DNA of 47,547 nt from Anaerolineales bacterium (GCA_020343875.1 CP070811.1:5306231-5353777), one strand, 5' to 3'; positions 7,936-17,297 are shown, counted from the stretch's first letter. Numbers and translations: made by a program. Notes: a model not told the origin generated them from the letters alone.

Positions 7936-10260
7936 TCAAATCATCTTTGCCGAAGTATTAGCCTCCAAAGATTCCATCACCATGTGAGGGGTGATGGGTA
8001 TCTCAAAGAAATCAGCCCCCAGGGCGTCGGCCACGGCGTTGGCAATGGCGGCTGGAACAGCCACGATACCGTGTTCACCCAAGCCGCGCGCTCCGTATGG
8101 CCCGGTGGCATCTTCCGTCTCGATGAAGATGACCTCCATGTGCGGCACATCTGCCGATGCCGGGATGCGGTAATCCGTCAGACTCCAGTTTTGAATGCGG
8201 CCATCGGGGCCAAAGTGTAGTTTCTCAGTAAGGGTAGCCCCCATAGCCTGTATCATCGCGCCTTCCACCTGGCCGCGTGCCGCATCCGGATTCAAGATAC
8301 GACCTGCATCCTGAGCGCTGACCAGTCTCAGCACATGAATCTGACCGGTGTCCAGGTCCAGTTCCACATCCGCCCCCTGGCACCCGAAAGTCCAGCTGGC
8401 CGCCAGGTTCCCTTGTCCGGTATCCGGGTCCGGAAAGGTCAGGCCCTGAGGCACAAACGTGCCCCGCCCTACAATAGGCGGGTTGACAGCCGAGCCATCA
8501 GGTCGCCGATACCCGGTTGCCAGTTCCGCATAAGACACAAATCGCTTCGGCTGGCCGCCAGGATACACCCTTCCCTGGCTGACTTCCAGGTTTTCCTCTG
8601 GCGCACCCAACACATCGGCGGCGGCGGCTTTGAGTTGACGCACGGCATCAGCCGAAGCCAGGCGGACTGCGTTGCCTACGGCCCAGGTGGTGTGACTGGC
8701 CACCGTCTGCCATTCGTGAGGTGAAAAATCAGTATCGACTCGGGGAGCGTAATGGATCATATCCATGGGAAGTGACAGGGCCTCGGCAGCAATTTGACTG
8801 AGAACCGTGTTTGATCCCTGTCCAATCTCCACTGCGCCCGTGTATAGGGTGGCCGAGCCATCCTCATTAAAGCGGATTACAGCCCCGCTCTGAGCATTGG
8901 TCCGCATTACCGGTGATTTCATAAAGCAGGCAATACCATGCCCGCGTGCCCGTCTGGGGGCTGACGGGGGCCTCTTGGTACCCAGCGCCGTCTGCACGGC
9001 CTCCAAACACAGGTCAGCGCGCCCATTGTAGTCTTGCATCACCTGCCCCAGGGCATTAACTTTGCCTGGCAGAAGCAAATTCTTAAGCCGTAAGGCCACG
9101 GGGTCCATCTTCAGGCGGCGAGCAATTTGATCCATCTGCCGCTCAACCATCCAGTGCACCTCGGGATGGCCATAGCCCCGGTACGCACCGGTAGGGGGCG
9201 TGTTCGTGTAGACTCCGAAAGAGTCTAGGCGCAGGCTGGGTACGTGATAGGGGCCAGTCGCATTATGCCCGCCACCCTGGCAGATCCACACTGAGTAGTC
9301 AGCATAGCCTCCACTGCCGACGTAAAGCTCGGCCTCCTCGGCCAACAAATGCCCCGCTTCGTCCACCGCGGTCTTGATGCGGCCCCATGCGCCCCGCCCC
9401 ACCACGGTCCCGTAGAACATTTCTTCGCGGGTAAGTAGTAGCTGCACCCTGGCACCGGGTACGGCCCGGGCTGCTACTGCCAGCAACGGCTCAATGGTCA
9501 CATCAGATTTACCACCAAAGCCGCCGCCCACGTAGGGGATGACCACTCGCACTCTGGATGGCGAGATGTCAAACAAGATCGAGATCGTTTCCCGGATGAA
9601 AAATGGAGACTGCGAGCTAGACCAAATGGTAAAAGTGTCCCCATCCCACAAGGCCGCAGCCCCATGAGGCTCCAATTGCACGTGGGCAATCCACGGCACC
9701 CAGTATTCGTTTTCGACAACCAGAAACGCCTCGGCAAAAACAGAATCGACGTCACCCCGGCGAAGTTGATAATGATGACAGATGTTACTGTCAGGGACGA
9801 CATGAATCCGGGGGTCACGTGGATAGTCGGACAGCTTCTCGTGGATGAGTGGTGCGCCTTCACGCACCGCATCGCGCGGATGGAGGATAGCCGGTAGCGG
9901 CTCGTATTCGACGTCGATCAAGCGTAGGGCAGCCTCGGCCGCTTCAGGTGTGGATGCAATTACGACCGATAATGGCTCGCCCCAATAGCGCACTTTGTCA
10001 CGGGCGATGGGGTATTGGTCACCGATGGCATGGCCAATCCGGCCCGGGCAGTCGCTCCCGGTGACGACGGCCCTCACCCCAGGCAGCGAACGAGCCTGGC
10101 TGGCATCCAGCCGCCGAATACGTGCGTGAGCCTGCGTCGAGCGCAACACCCGGGCGTGGGCCACCCGCCCCAGGCTCAAGTCGGCCAGAAACCTGGCTTG
10201 ACCGGTGACCTTGTCCAACCCATCAACTCGGACCTTCGTCCTCCCGACGACCTCTACCAT
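7936..10260 (-). CDS. Xanthine dehydrogenase-family molybdopterin-binding subunit
   Basis: 774 residues, the molybdenum-cofactor subunit (XdhB/CoxL-like) of a molybdenum hydroxylase. It starts with the a/b-hammerhead domain (VDGLDKVTGQARFLADL, residues about 13-130), then the MoCo domains with GGGFGGKSDVTIEP, GAYRGYGHPEVHW, the dithiolene-side EIGQGSNTVL and the C-terminal GARGLGEHG, whose Glu is the catalytic base. Such enzymes hydroxylate purines, aldehydes or other N-heterocycles with water as oxygen donor. No 2Fe-2S or FAD subunit gene is adjacent, so its electron acceptor is encoded elsewhere or shared with the fused enzyme at 11848-14634. It heads the operon with the ABC importer. The substrate cannot be read from sequence. 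Confidence 0.92.
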   Translation of the reverse strand: MVEVVGRTKVRVDGLDKVTGQARFLADLSLGRVAHARVLRSTQAHARIRRLDASQARSLPGVRAVVTGSDCPGRIGHAIGDQYPIARDKVRYWGEPLSVVIASTPEAAEAALRLIDVEYEPLPAILHPRDAVREGAPLIHEKLSDYPRDPRIHVVPDSNICHHYQLRRGDVDSVFAEAFLVVENEYWVPWIAHVQLEPHGAAALWDGDTFTIWSSSQSPFFIRETISILFDISPSRVRVVIPYVGGGFGGKSDVTIEPLLAVAARAVPGARVQLLLTREEMFYGTVVGRGAWGRIKTAVDEAGHLLAEEAELYVGSGGYADYSVWICQGGGHNATGPYHVPSLRLDSFGVYTNTPPTGAYRGYGHPEVHWMVERQMDQIARRLKMDPVALRLKNLLLPGKVNALGQVMQDYNGRADLCLEAVQTALGTKRPPSAPRRARGHGIACFMKSPVMRTNAQSGAVIRFNEDGSATLYTGAVEIGQGSNTVLSQIAAEALSLPMDMIHYAPRVDTDFSPHEWQTVASHTTWAVGNAVRLASADAVRQLKAAAADVLGAPEENLEVSQGRVYPGGQPKRFVSYAELATGYRRPDGSAVNPPIVGRGTFVPQGLTFPDPDTGQGNLAASWTFGCQGADVELDLDTGQIHVLRLVSAQDAGRILNPDAARGQVEGAMIQAMGATLTEKLHFGPDGRIQNWSLTDYRIPASADVPHMEVIFIETEDATGPYGARGLGEHGIVAVPAAIANAVADALGADFFEIPITPHMVMESLEANTSAKMI

Positions 10261-10296
10261 ACCCTCGCTCTAGGCTGCCAGCTTGAAGCGATTCTG

Positions 10297-10326
10297 ACTA
10301 TAACATACAAGCAGTCCACTTGTCAA
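10297..10326 (-). promoter_or_regulatory. Sigma-70-type promoter for the hydroxylase/importer operon
   Basis: On the minus strand TTGACA, an 18-bp spacer and TATAGT lie 37-66 bp upstream of the hydroxylase ATG. Back to back with the amidohydrolase promoter at 10488-10515, it leaves a shared control region of about 160 bp. Confidence 0.65.
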
Positions 10327-10487
10327 ACCACCTGTTCCGCCAATCCGGCCCAACATTCGTCTCCGTTGAGTCTTGGCCGAAGCCACCTCCCGCCCCACCG
10401 CAACCAGGCTGTGGCCTCTGCCAGGTCGGCCTTATCCGCAGCGCTCAACCTGGACCCAGGCAGAGCTTTGGCCCGTGACCCTACGCT

Positions 10488-10515
10488 TTGACACGCGATT
10501 GAGTTAAAGTATAAT
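10488..10515 (+). promoter_or_regulatory. Sigma-70-type promoter for the amidohydrolase
   Basis: TTGACA, a 16-bp spacer and a consensus TATAAT, 45 bp before the ATG at 10561. The rest of the 300-bp divergent gap (10261-10560) shows no gene. Confidence 0.75.
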
Positions 10516-10560
10516 GGCAACCACCCGCCCCCATATCCGCCACAAAAGGAGACACCCGAT

Positions 10561-11775
10561 ATGACACACGCCCTAGATATCCTGATCAGGAACGCTTTAC
10601 TGCGCGACCGGCCTGGCACCCTGGCACACATCGGCATTGCGTCTGGGCGGATTGCCGTCATCGATGAAGGCACCACGCATGAGGCCCAGACCCAGATAGA
10701 TGCACAAGGCAACCTGGTAACGGAATCCTTTGTCGATCCCCATCTTCATTTATGTAAAGTATACACGCTGCAAATGATGGACGAGGAGGCCCTGAAGGCC
10801 TACCACGGCGCGGATATGGGAAAAGCTATGACTGCCATAGAACTCGCCGCTCGCGTCAAGGAACGATATGATGCATCCTGGATCATCGACAATGTGCGTA
10901 AAGCTATGGCAGAGGCAGCCCAGTTCGGCAATACCCACGTCCGGGCCTTCGCCGACGTGGACAGCAAAGCCCGCCTCGAAGGTGTCAAAGCGCTGATCCA
11001 GGCCCGCGAAGAGTTCAGAGGTGTGGTTGATATTCAAGTAGTGGCCTTCGCCCAAGATGGCATGGTCCGAGAGCCAGGCGCAGCCGCGCTGGTGCGCCAG
11101 GCCATGGAGTTAGGAGCCGACGTGGTGGGCGGCATCCCCTGGATTGAGTACACCGACGCGGACATTCAACAGCACGTCAAGGAAATTTTCGATATCGCTG
11201 AGGAGTACGACAAGGATGTCTCCATGTTGGTGGACGACGCCGGCGACGCGGGCCTGCGCTCGCTGGAGGCCATGGCCTTGGAGACGATCAGGCGAGGCTG
11301 GCATGGGCGTTCCCTGGCCCACCATGCCCGGGCCATGGCGCTCTACCCCAAGCCCTACTTCCAAAAGCTGGCTGCCCTGCTCAAGAAAGCAGACATGGGA
11401 GTGGTCACCGATCCGCACACCGGCCCGTTGCACGCTCGGGTTCGCGAATTGCTCGAAGAAGATGTGTTGGTTTGCCTGGGCCAGGACGATATTTCGGACG
11501 CCTACTATCCCTATGGCCGGAGCAACATGCTGGAGGTGGCCTTCCTCGTCTCGCACTTGCTATGGATGACCAGCGCAGCCGAGATGGAGACGTTGTACGA
11601 TATGATTACCACCAAAGCAGCCCAGGCCATGGGCATCCCCGATTTTGGGCTGAAGGTGGGCGCTCCGGCGCACCTGGTCGTGCTGAATCAACCCAACGTC
11701 CTGGAGGCCTTGCGACATCACGAACGGCCGGCCCACGTCATCAGCCACGGCAAACTGGTTGCAAAGACACGGTAG
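10561..11775 (+). CDS. Cytosine deaminase-like amidohydrolase with altered metal site
   Basis: 404 residues of the amidohydrolase superfamily, closest in layout to E. coli cytosine deaminase CodA: EPFVEPHIHL is mirrored by ESFVDPHLHL (His61, His63), the QIVAFPQEG strand by QVVAFAQDG, and GHDDVFDPWYPLG by GQDDISDAYYPYG (Asp309). Two positions differ. The HCDE motif that supplies the third metal His and the catalytic Glu is LVDD here (residues 223-226), and the His before the last Asp is Gln308. His254/255 matches the next conserved His. AAAGGAG precedes the ATG. Placed between two Mo-hydroxylases and facing the importer operon, it probably acts on a cyclic amidine, urea or lactam. It may not be a cytosine deaminase, given the lost ligand. 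Confidence 0.85.
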   Translation: MTHALDILIRNALLRDRPGTLAHIGIASGRIAVIDEGTTHEAQTQIDAQGNLVTESFVDPHLHLCKVYTLQMMDEEALKAYHGADMGKAMTAIELAARVKERYDASWIIDNVRKAMAEAAQFGNTHVRAFADVDSKARLEGVKALIQAREEFRGVVDIQVVAFAQDGMVREPGAAALVRQAMELGADVVGGIPWIEYTDADIQQHVKEIFDIAEEYDKDVSMLVDDAGDAGLRSLEAMALETIRRGWHGRSLAHHARAMALYPKPYFQKLAALLKKADMGVVTDPHTGPLHARVRELLEEDVLVCLGQDDISDAYYPYGRSNMLEVAFLVSHLLWMTSAAEMETLYDMITTKAAQAMGIPDFGLKVGAPAHLVVLNQPNVLEALRHHERPAHVISHGKLVAKTR

Positions 11776-11804
11776 GAGCCACATCCTGAGCCTGGTGAAA
11801 ACTC

Positions 11805-11842
11805 AGCAGGCTACTTCGCAGGTGGATGCGAGGTAGCCTGCT
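11805..11842. terminator. Bidirectional terminator hairpin
   Basis: A near-perfect 16-bp stem: AGCAGGCTAC+TTCGCA pairs with TGCGAG+GTAGCCTGCT around a 6-nt loop, with one T-G wobble. It sits in the 72-bp gap between two convergent genes, where it can serve both. U-runs are weak on both sides. Confidence 0.75.
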
Positions 11843-11847
11843 CTCTG

Positions 11848-14634
11848 TCAGGCTTGCTGCAAGGCCGCCCTGATCTTCTTCTTATCTGCCGGCAGCGAGG
11901 TGATACGCACCCCCAGCGCATCGTAGATGGCATTCAGGATCGCCGGTGCGGTGGCCAGCGAGGGCGCTTCGGCAAAGCCCTTGGCCCCCTGGGGGCCGAG
12001 AGGATGCGGCACTTCCACGATGACTGGTATGATGTCTGGCATTTGGTCAGCGGTAGGCAGCCGGCACTTGTGGAGCGAATTGGTGAGGTTGATCCCGCCC
12101 TCCACGATGAATTCCTCGGACAGAGCATAACCCAGCCCCATGCTCACCCCACCGTGAATCTGCCCCTCAATGGCCTGGCGATTAATGATCTTGCCCACGT
12201 CATTGGCCGAGATGATGGTCAACACCTTCAGCTCGCCCGTGGCCGGGTCCACCTCGACGATTGCCACCTGAGTGTTGTAGGCATAGCACCAGTGCGTCGG
12301 GCGTGACTCGAAATCGGGTTGGCCATAGCGACTGGCCTCTCCCTCCAATAGCGGTGCTGAGCGCGGAGGCGTGTAGCGTCGCTCGACGACGAACTTCCCG
12401 CCCAATTCCGAAAGCGGCACCTCTCGGCCTGATTCGATGTCGGCCACCCGGTCAACACGCAGAGCAAGATGGGCGGGGTCGGCATCCAGGGCTTCCGCCG
12501 CGTGACTGAAAATCTCTTCCTTGAGAGCGCGGCAGGCCATCACTGCCGCATTGCCAGTCAGAAAAGTCTGGCGCGAGGCCGTGGTGGGGCCGGTCGGGGG
12601 CGTGAGGGCTGTATCCGGACCGATGAGTTCAATGCGCCCCGCCGGCATCCCCAGCTCATCCGCAACCAGCTGCACCAGGCCAGCACGAGCCCCCTGGCCG
12701 TACTCGTGTTGGCTGGCACGCAGGGTGACGCAACCCGACGCATCCAGCTCCACAATCGCCCCGGCACTCTCCGGCAGGCCATGCCCAAAGCCGATGTTCT
12801 TGACTGCGCAAGCCACTCCTACCCCGATCTTCTTGCCCTCCTCAGAGGAGGGGAGCTGCATCTGCAGAAACTTCTGTCGTGCCGCATCAATCGTCTCTTT
12901 TATGGCGGGCACGCCTTCTTCCAGCACATGGTCGGCAGCAGTGGGCAGGCCCACGTCCAGAGCGTTGATCAAACGAAGCTCGAAGGGGTCTAGTCCCAGG
13001 GCTCGGGCCATAGCGTCCATCTGCTGTTCCATAGCAAAGGCGACCTGATTCACGCCGAAGCCACGCATGGCTCCCGCTAAGACGTTGTTCGTATACCAGG
13101 CCCACCCCTCCAGCTTCAGGTTGGGAATATGGTAAGGGCCAGCCCCAAACACGAGCGTGTTTTCCAGCACATCCAGGCCCAGCGAAGCGTAAGCGCCGGT
13201 ATCCAGGGTGATATCGGCTTCAACGGCCAACACCCGCCCCTCCCGGTCGGCCCCAGTTTTGAAGCGCATTTTGGCTGGGTGACGCTTCGCGTGAACCCGT
13301 AGCGACTCTTCGCGGGTCAGCCCCATCTTCACCGGGCGTCCGCTGAGCAGCGCCCCCAGGCCCAGGTATTGTTGCAGGATCAGGTCCTCTTTTCCCCCAA
13401 ACGCCCCGCCCATAGGCAGTTGTACAATGCGTATCTTCTCTTCTGGCACATCCAGGATCTCAGAAAGTTGAGTGCGGTCATCGAAAGCGCACTGGGTTCC
13501 CATTTGAATGGTGACCCCGCCATCATCAGTCGGGAAAGCAATGCCTGACTCCAGTTCCAGGAAGGCATGTTCGATGAAAGGGGTGGTGTATGTCTCTTCG
13601 ATGACAACCGCACACTGTTTGAAAGCTGACTCCACGTCTCCACGCTCGATCTTAGCGTGGTGCATCAGGTTGCCCTTGCCCAACGGAGTCTTATGCGTTG
13701 GGTGCACTAGAGGCGCGTCCGGTTGAGCCGCCTCTTCGGGCGAAAAGACACCCGGCAAAGGGCGATACTCAACCTGGATCTTCTCCAGGGCCACTTCGGC
13801 AACATCGCGGCTCTCGGCAAACACAGCCGCCACCGAATCACCGATGTAGCGTACTTTGTCGGCGGCGATGGCCGGCTGGTCACGAAAGACGATACCCGCC
13901 TGGTTCTTGCCGGGGATATCCTTGGCGGTGACCACCAGCGCCACCCCCTCTGTCGCCTCCGCTTGGGAGGTATCCACGCTCAAAATTTCGGCGTGCGGGT
14001 GGGCGGCCCATAGAATCTTGCCATGCAGCATCCCCTCCACCTGCATATCATCGCCAAAGAGGGTGGTCCCCCTCACCAGGTCCACCGCATCGCGGACCAG
14101 CACTGGGACCTCGACCTGCCCCCCTTCAGGCTTGGGTGGCGCGTAAGCAACCCCATTCGCCAAACGATCGGCCGCATCCTGGATTGCCTGGATGATCTTC
14201 ACGTAGCCGGTACAGCGACACATATTCCGATTCTTGGTGAGGGCCGATTTGATCTCCCCCGGGCTGGGCCGGGGATTGGCATCCAGCAGGGCCTTGGCAG
14301 TCATAATCATGCCAGGCGTACAGAATCCGCACTGGACAGCACCGCGCTCAATGAACGCATGCTGGATGGGGTGGAGCTGATCATTCCGGGCCAGCCCTTC
14401 GATAGTCTCCACCCGTGCGCCGTTGGCCTTTGACATTCGCACCAGGCAAGAGCGGGTCGCCTGGCCGTCGAGAATCACCATGCAGGCTCCGCAGTGGCCG
14501 TTGGAACAGCCGTCCTTGGCCCCTGTCAGGCCCAGCTGATCGCGCAAAAAGCGCATCAGGCTCAGACTGGCAGGGACGACGGACTGCACGTCCTGGCCAT
14601 TCACGCTTAACCGAACTTCAATCGAATCACTCAC
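11848..14634 (-). CDS. Aldehyde oxidoreductase/xanthine dehydrogenase-type enzyme with fused 2Fe-2S and Mo domains
   Basis: 928 residues, FAD-less, the same architecture as Desulfovibrio gigas MOP (907 residues). The N-terminal plant-type 2Fe-2S domain has Cys43, 48, 51 and 63 (GCSNGHCGAC); the second, helical 2Fe-2S domain has Cys102, 105, 139 and 141 (QCGFCTPGM, MCRCTGY). The hammerhead follows from about residue 180, then the MoCo domains with GGAFGGKEDL and GAMRGFGVNQ, and near the C-terminus GAKGFAEAPS with the catalytic Glu. It hydroxylates an aldehyde or N-heterocycle and passes electrons to an external acceptor. The GTG start is 8 nt after GAGGAGG. Its paralogue at 7936-10260 lacks Fe-S domains; the two flank the amidohydrolase, suggesting successive hydroxylation and ring hydrolysis. 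Confidence 0.94.
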   Translation of the reverse strand: MSDSIEVRLSVNGQDVQSVVPASLSLMRFLRDQLGLTGAKDGCSNGHCGACMVILDGQATRSCLVRMSKANGARVETIEGLARNDQLHPIQHAFIERGAVQCGFCTPGMIMTAKALLDANPRPSPGEIKSALTKNRNMCRCTGYVKIIQAIQDAADRLANGVAYAPPKPEGGQVEVPVLVRDAVDLVRGTTLFGDDMQVEGMLHGKILWAAHPHAEILSVDTSQAEATEGVALVVTAKDIPGKNQAGIVFRDQPAIAADKVRYIGDSVAAVFAESRDVAEVALEKIQVEYRPLPGVFSPEEAAQPDAPLVHPTHKTPLGKGNLMHHAKIERGDVESAFKQCAVVIEETYTTPFIEHAFLELESGIAFPTDDGGVTIQMGTQCAFDDRTQLSEILDVPEEKIRIVQLPMGGAFGGKEDLILQQYLGLGALLSGRPVKMGLTREESLRVHAKRHPAKMRFKTGADREGRVLAVEADITLDTGAYASLGLDVLENTLVFGAGPYHIPNLKLEGWAWYTNNVLAGAMRGFGVNQVAFAMEQQMDAMARALGLDPFELRLINALDVGLPTAADHVLEEGVPAIKETIDAARQKFLQMQLPSSEEGKKIGVGVACAVKNIGFGHGLPESAGAIVELDASGCVTLRASQHEYGQGARAGLVQLVADELGMPAGRIELIGPDTALTPPTGPTTASRQTFLTGNAAVMACRALKEEIFSHAAEALDADPAHLALRVDRVADIESGREVPLSELGGKFVVERRYTPPRSAPLLEGEASRYGQPDFESRPTHWCYAYNTQVAIVEVDPATGELKVLTIISANDVGKIINRQAIEGQIHGGVSMGLGYALSEEFIVEGGINLTNSLHKCRLPTADQMPDIIPVIVEVPHPLGPQGAKGFAEAPSLATAPAILNAIYDALGVRITSLPADKKKIRAALQQA

Positions 14635-14709
14635 CGGTCTAACCTCCTCAAATCAACCAGCCCAACAGAGTTTATGAGCTGCACACCAACCTGATCAAGT
14701 GCCCTCCGA

Positions 14710-14738
14710 ATGATAAAATAATATGCCCAGTTAGGCAA
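14710..14738 (-). promoter_or_regulatory. Possible promoter of the fused Mo-hydroxylase
   Basis: On the minus strand TTGCCT, a 17-bp spacer and TATCAT, about 75 bp before the GTG start. The -10 is good and the -35 weak. Confidence 0.45.
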
Positions 14739-14910
14739 TATCGGTCTGTGCTCTGGGAAATTTGGGGCTGGCTCCCAATTCGGCAGGCTTCCTATGCCCT
14801 TAGTCGGGGGCATTTCAGTTTGGGGGCAGACTGTGTGCTGCAGCGCCGCCGTGCGACGTTGGGGCAGCAACCCTGCCCCAGGGCTGAAATGCATCGTCTG
14901 AGCCCTCTCG

Positions 14911-14939
14911 TTGACACAAATGCCGACATAGAGTATTAT
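14911..14939 (+). promoter_or_regulatory. Sigma-70-type promoter of the phosphohexomutase gene
   Basis: TTGACA, an exact 17-bp spacer and TATTAT, 105 bp before the ATG at 15044. Confidence 0.75.
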
Positions 14940-15043
14940 CTCTGAGCAAAGCTCTGGCCCTACGTGTTTCGCCTCCACCGCCGGCCTGAGAGGACAACGG
15001 TTACAGTTACATTACTTTTTGAATCAATGAGGAGTTACCATCA

Positions 15044-16420
15044 ATGACCTCCGTGAACCCCGCCATCTTCCGTGAATACGACGTGCGCGGCGTCGTGGAC
15101 AAAGACTTGAGCGAAGATTTCGCGCACCTGCTGGGCCGGGCCTATGGCACCATGATGCACCGCGCCGGTCACAAGAAGGTAGCCATTGGCTACGACGTGC
15201 GCCCCTCCTCTCCTGCCTATGCCGGTGCCATAACCGAGGGCATCTTGAGCTCTGGCGTGGACGTTGTAGACCTGGGCTTGGTGCCTACGTCCGGTCTCTA
15301 TTGGGCGCTGTGGAACCTGAATGTGAAGGGTGGCGTCATGATCACTGGCAGCCACAACCCGCCCGAATTCAATGGCTTCAAAATCGCGGTGGGCCACGCT
15401 ACCATCTATGGAGAAGCTATTCAGGATCTGCGAAAACTCATACAGGCCGATGATTTCGATACTGGACAGGGGACACAGACCCACCTTGACATCATCCCTG
15501 ACTACCTGGCCGACCTGCGCCAACGACTGGGCACCGTCGCCCGCCCGGTCAAGGTCGTCGCCGATTGCGGCAACGGCTGCGCCTCGCTGACAGCCAGCCT
15601 GCTGGACGACATAGGCGCCCAGGTAACCCACCTGTATTGCGAGCCAGACGGCACCTTCCCCAATCACCATCCGGACCCTACCCTGCCCGCCTCATTGGTT
15701 GACCTGATTGCCAAAGTGAAAGAGACTGGCGCGGAGCTGGGCCTGGCTTTCGACGGAGACGCTGACCGGCTGGGCGTCGTAGACCCCCAGGGCAACATCA
15801 TTTGGGGCGATCATCTGCTCATCCTCTACAGCCGGGAGGTTTTAGCCAAGCAGCCAGGTGCTCCCATCATTTTTGAGGTCAAGTGCTCACAGGCGCTGGT
15901 GGAAGAGATACAAAAGGCTGGCGGCCAACCGGTTATGTACCGCACCGGCCACTCTCTCATCAAGGAGAAGATGAAAGCCACCGCCTCCCCCCTGGCCGGT
16001 GAGATGAGCGGCCACCTGTTCTTCGCCGACGAATACTACGGCTACGACGACGCCGTTTACGCTGCCGCCCGCTTGCTGCGCTATCTGGCTGCCAGCAACC
16101 AGACCATCGAGCAGATGCTGGCCGACGTGCCTCACTTCTACTCCACGCCCGAGATTCGCGTCGACTGCCCAGACGACGAGAAGTTTGACGCGGTGGTACA
16201 AATGACCGAGTACTTCCGGGGTAAGTATGAGGTGATTGACGTAGACGGCGTGCGCGTTCTCTTCGGCGATGGCTGGGGACTGGTCCGCGCCAGCAACACC
16301 CAGCCGGTGCTCGTGCTACGCTTCGAGGCCAAAACCCCGGAGCGATTGCAGGCCATCAAGCAGGAGATGCTAGACCAACTGGCCCAGGTGTCGTCGGTGG
16401 ACGTGACTGAGCTGGGGTAA
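15044..16420 (+). CDS. Phosphomannomutase/phosphoglucomutase
   Basis: 458 residues, the alpha-D-phosphohexomutase family, which interconverts hexose 1- and 6-phosphates in the cytosol and supplies precursors of nucleotide sugars. The N-terminus FREYDVRGVV, the phosphoserine loop TGSHNPPEFNGFK near residue 103, the metal-binding loop DGDADRLG near residue 237 and the sugar-specificity region EMSGHLFF near residue 320 are all present. The order and size match bacterial ManB/AlgC-type dual-specificity enzymes rather than GlmM, whose loop differs. GAGGAG precedes the ATG. It ends 3 bp from the convergent membrane-protein gene. Confidence 0.94.
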   Translation: MTSVNPAIFREYDVRGVVDKDLSEDFAHLLGRAYGTMMHRAGHKKVAIGYDVRPSSPAYAGAITEGILSSGVDVVDLGLVPTSGLYWALWNLNVKGGVMITGSHNPPEFNGFKIAVGHATIYGEAIQDLRKLIQADDFDTGQGTQTHLDIIPDYLADLRQRLGTVARPVKVVADCGNGCASLTASLLDDIGAQVTHLYCEPDGTFPNHHPDPTLPASLVDLIAKVKETGAELGLAFDGDADRLGVVDPQGNIIWGDHLLILYSREVLAKQPGAPIIFEVKCSQALVEEIQKAGGQPVMYRTGHSLIKEKMKATASPLAGEMSGHLFFADEYYGYDDAVYAAARLLRYLAASNQTIEQMLADVPHFYSTPEIRVDCPDDEKFDAVVQMTEYFRGKYEVIDVDGVRVLFGDGWGLVRASNTQPVLVLRFEAKTPERLQAIKQEMLDQLAQVSSVDVTELG

Positions 16421-16423
16421 GTG

Positions 16424-17236
16424 TCAGGGGGCGTAGCGCAGAAACACCAGGAGCCCCGCAGCAGTTACCACAGCAAACTCGACCAGCGCCCGGCGCGTGA
16501 GGCGCCCCAGCAATTGTTGCTGAGCCAGGCCGGTGGTCACGTAGAAGACGAGCAGTAGACACAGGCCTGCCGCCAGCGGGGGAATGCGCCAGAAATTGAG
16601 GGCCCACGTGCTCTGGCCCATCACCAGGGCCGCGATGCCGGCAAATAGCCACGTACGGGGAACCTGGCTTAACCCAGCCCTTAAAAGTGGCGCAGCCAAC
16701 AACCCGCTAACCAACAACACCTCCGTCGCGGATAGGATGCTACGCGCACGGGTCTGGTAGATAACAACGAAGAACCCGAAGGCCAGCCCATAGGCAACCA
16801 CGTTCAGCCACAGACGAGACAGCTCATACCAGGGGTCACGCGGATCGATCGTGTGATATTCAGCCAGCACCACCAGCCAAAGAAGCAGGCCGGCCCCTCC
16901 AATCCCGGCCAACCACCAACCGATGGCTGGCGCTAGCCGGTACAGCAACAGCGTGGCCAGGATGACCAGCAAACCGGGTAATACCCAGAAGGTGAGGGCA
17001 TATCCCGGCGCCCGGCGAGGCAGGCTGGGGTGGGCATATACCACAGCCCTGGTGCCGGTTGCAGCCAGCCCCCCCAGCAGCAGGGCCATAAGCCACCACT
17101 GCGATATCACTAGCGTGAGGGGCGACCCCAAAAGCGTCAGCTGGATGGCCCGACTGGGCAACTCGATCAGAGAGTAGGCCACTAGACCCAACAGTGTCAG
17201 ACTGACCAGGGCACTGATTCGTTCATATACAGGCAT
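16424..17236 (-). CDS. Multi-pass membrane protein, unknown function
   Basis: 270 residues with about eight to ten hydrophobic helices and almost no soluble domain. No motif is recognised. The loop HTIDPRDPWYELSRLWLNVVAYG, midway through the protein, is the most conserved-looking polar stretch. The start is the ATG of MPVYERISALV, 11 nt after AAGGA; a TTG four codons earlier is the alternative. It has its own promoter at 17269-17297 and is divergent from the prepilin peptidase gene. Confidence 0.75.
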   Translation of the reverse strand: MPVYERISALVSLTLLGLVAYSLIELPSRAIQLTLLGSPLTLVISQWWLMALLLGGLAATGTRAVVYAHPSLPRRAPGYALTFWVLPGLLVILATLLLYRLAPAIGWWLAGIGGAGLLLWLVVLAEYHTIDPRDPWYELSRLWLNVVAYGLAFGFFVVIYQTRARSILSATEVLLVSGLLAAPLLRAGLSQVPRTWLFAGIAALVMGQSTWALNFWRIPPLAAGLCLLLVFYVTTGLAQQQLLGRLTRRALVEFAVVTAAGLLVFLRYAP

Positions 17237-17268
17237 GATGGTGAACAATCCTTAACCGAGTGGAGCAA

Positions 17269-17297
17269 ATTGTATACGCCTTGCCCCCGCCTGTCAA
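17269..17297 (-). promoter_or_regulatory. Sigma-70-type promoter of the membrane-protein gene
   Basis: On the minus strand TTGACA, a 17-bp spacer and TACAAT, 33-61 bp before the ATG at 17236. Confidence 0.7.

Larger units (their letters stand above)
14635..15043. other. Divergent intergenic region with strong secondary structure
   Basis: No gene is seen. Besides the two promoters, 14810-14892 forms a nested structure: outer arms GCATTTCAG/CTGAAATGC (9 bp perfect) enclose a second hairpin GGGGCAG-caacc-CTGCCCC (14861-14879). It lies just upstream of the rightward -35 box, so it is outside that transcript. It could be an operator array, a REP-like element or a small RNA. Confidence 0.5.
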
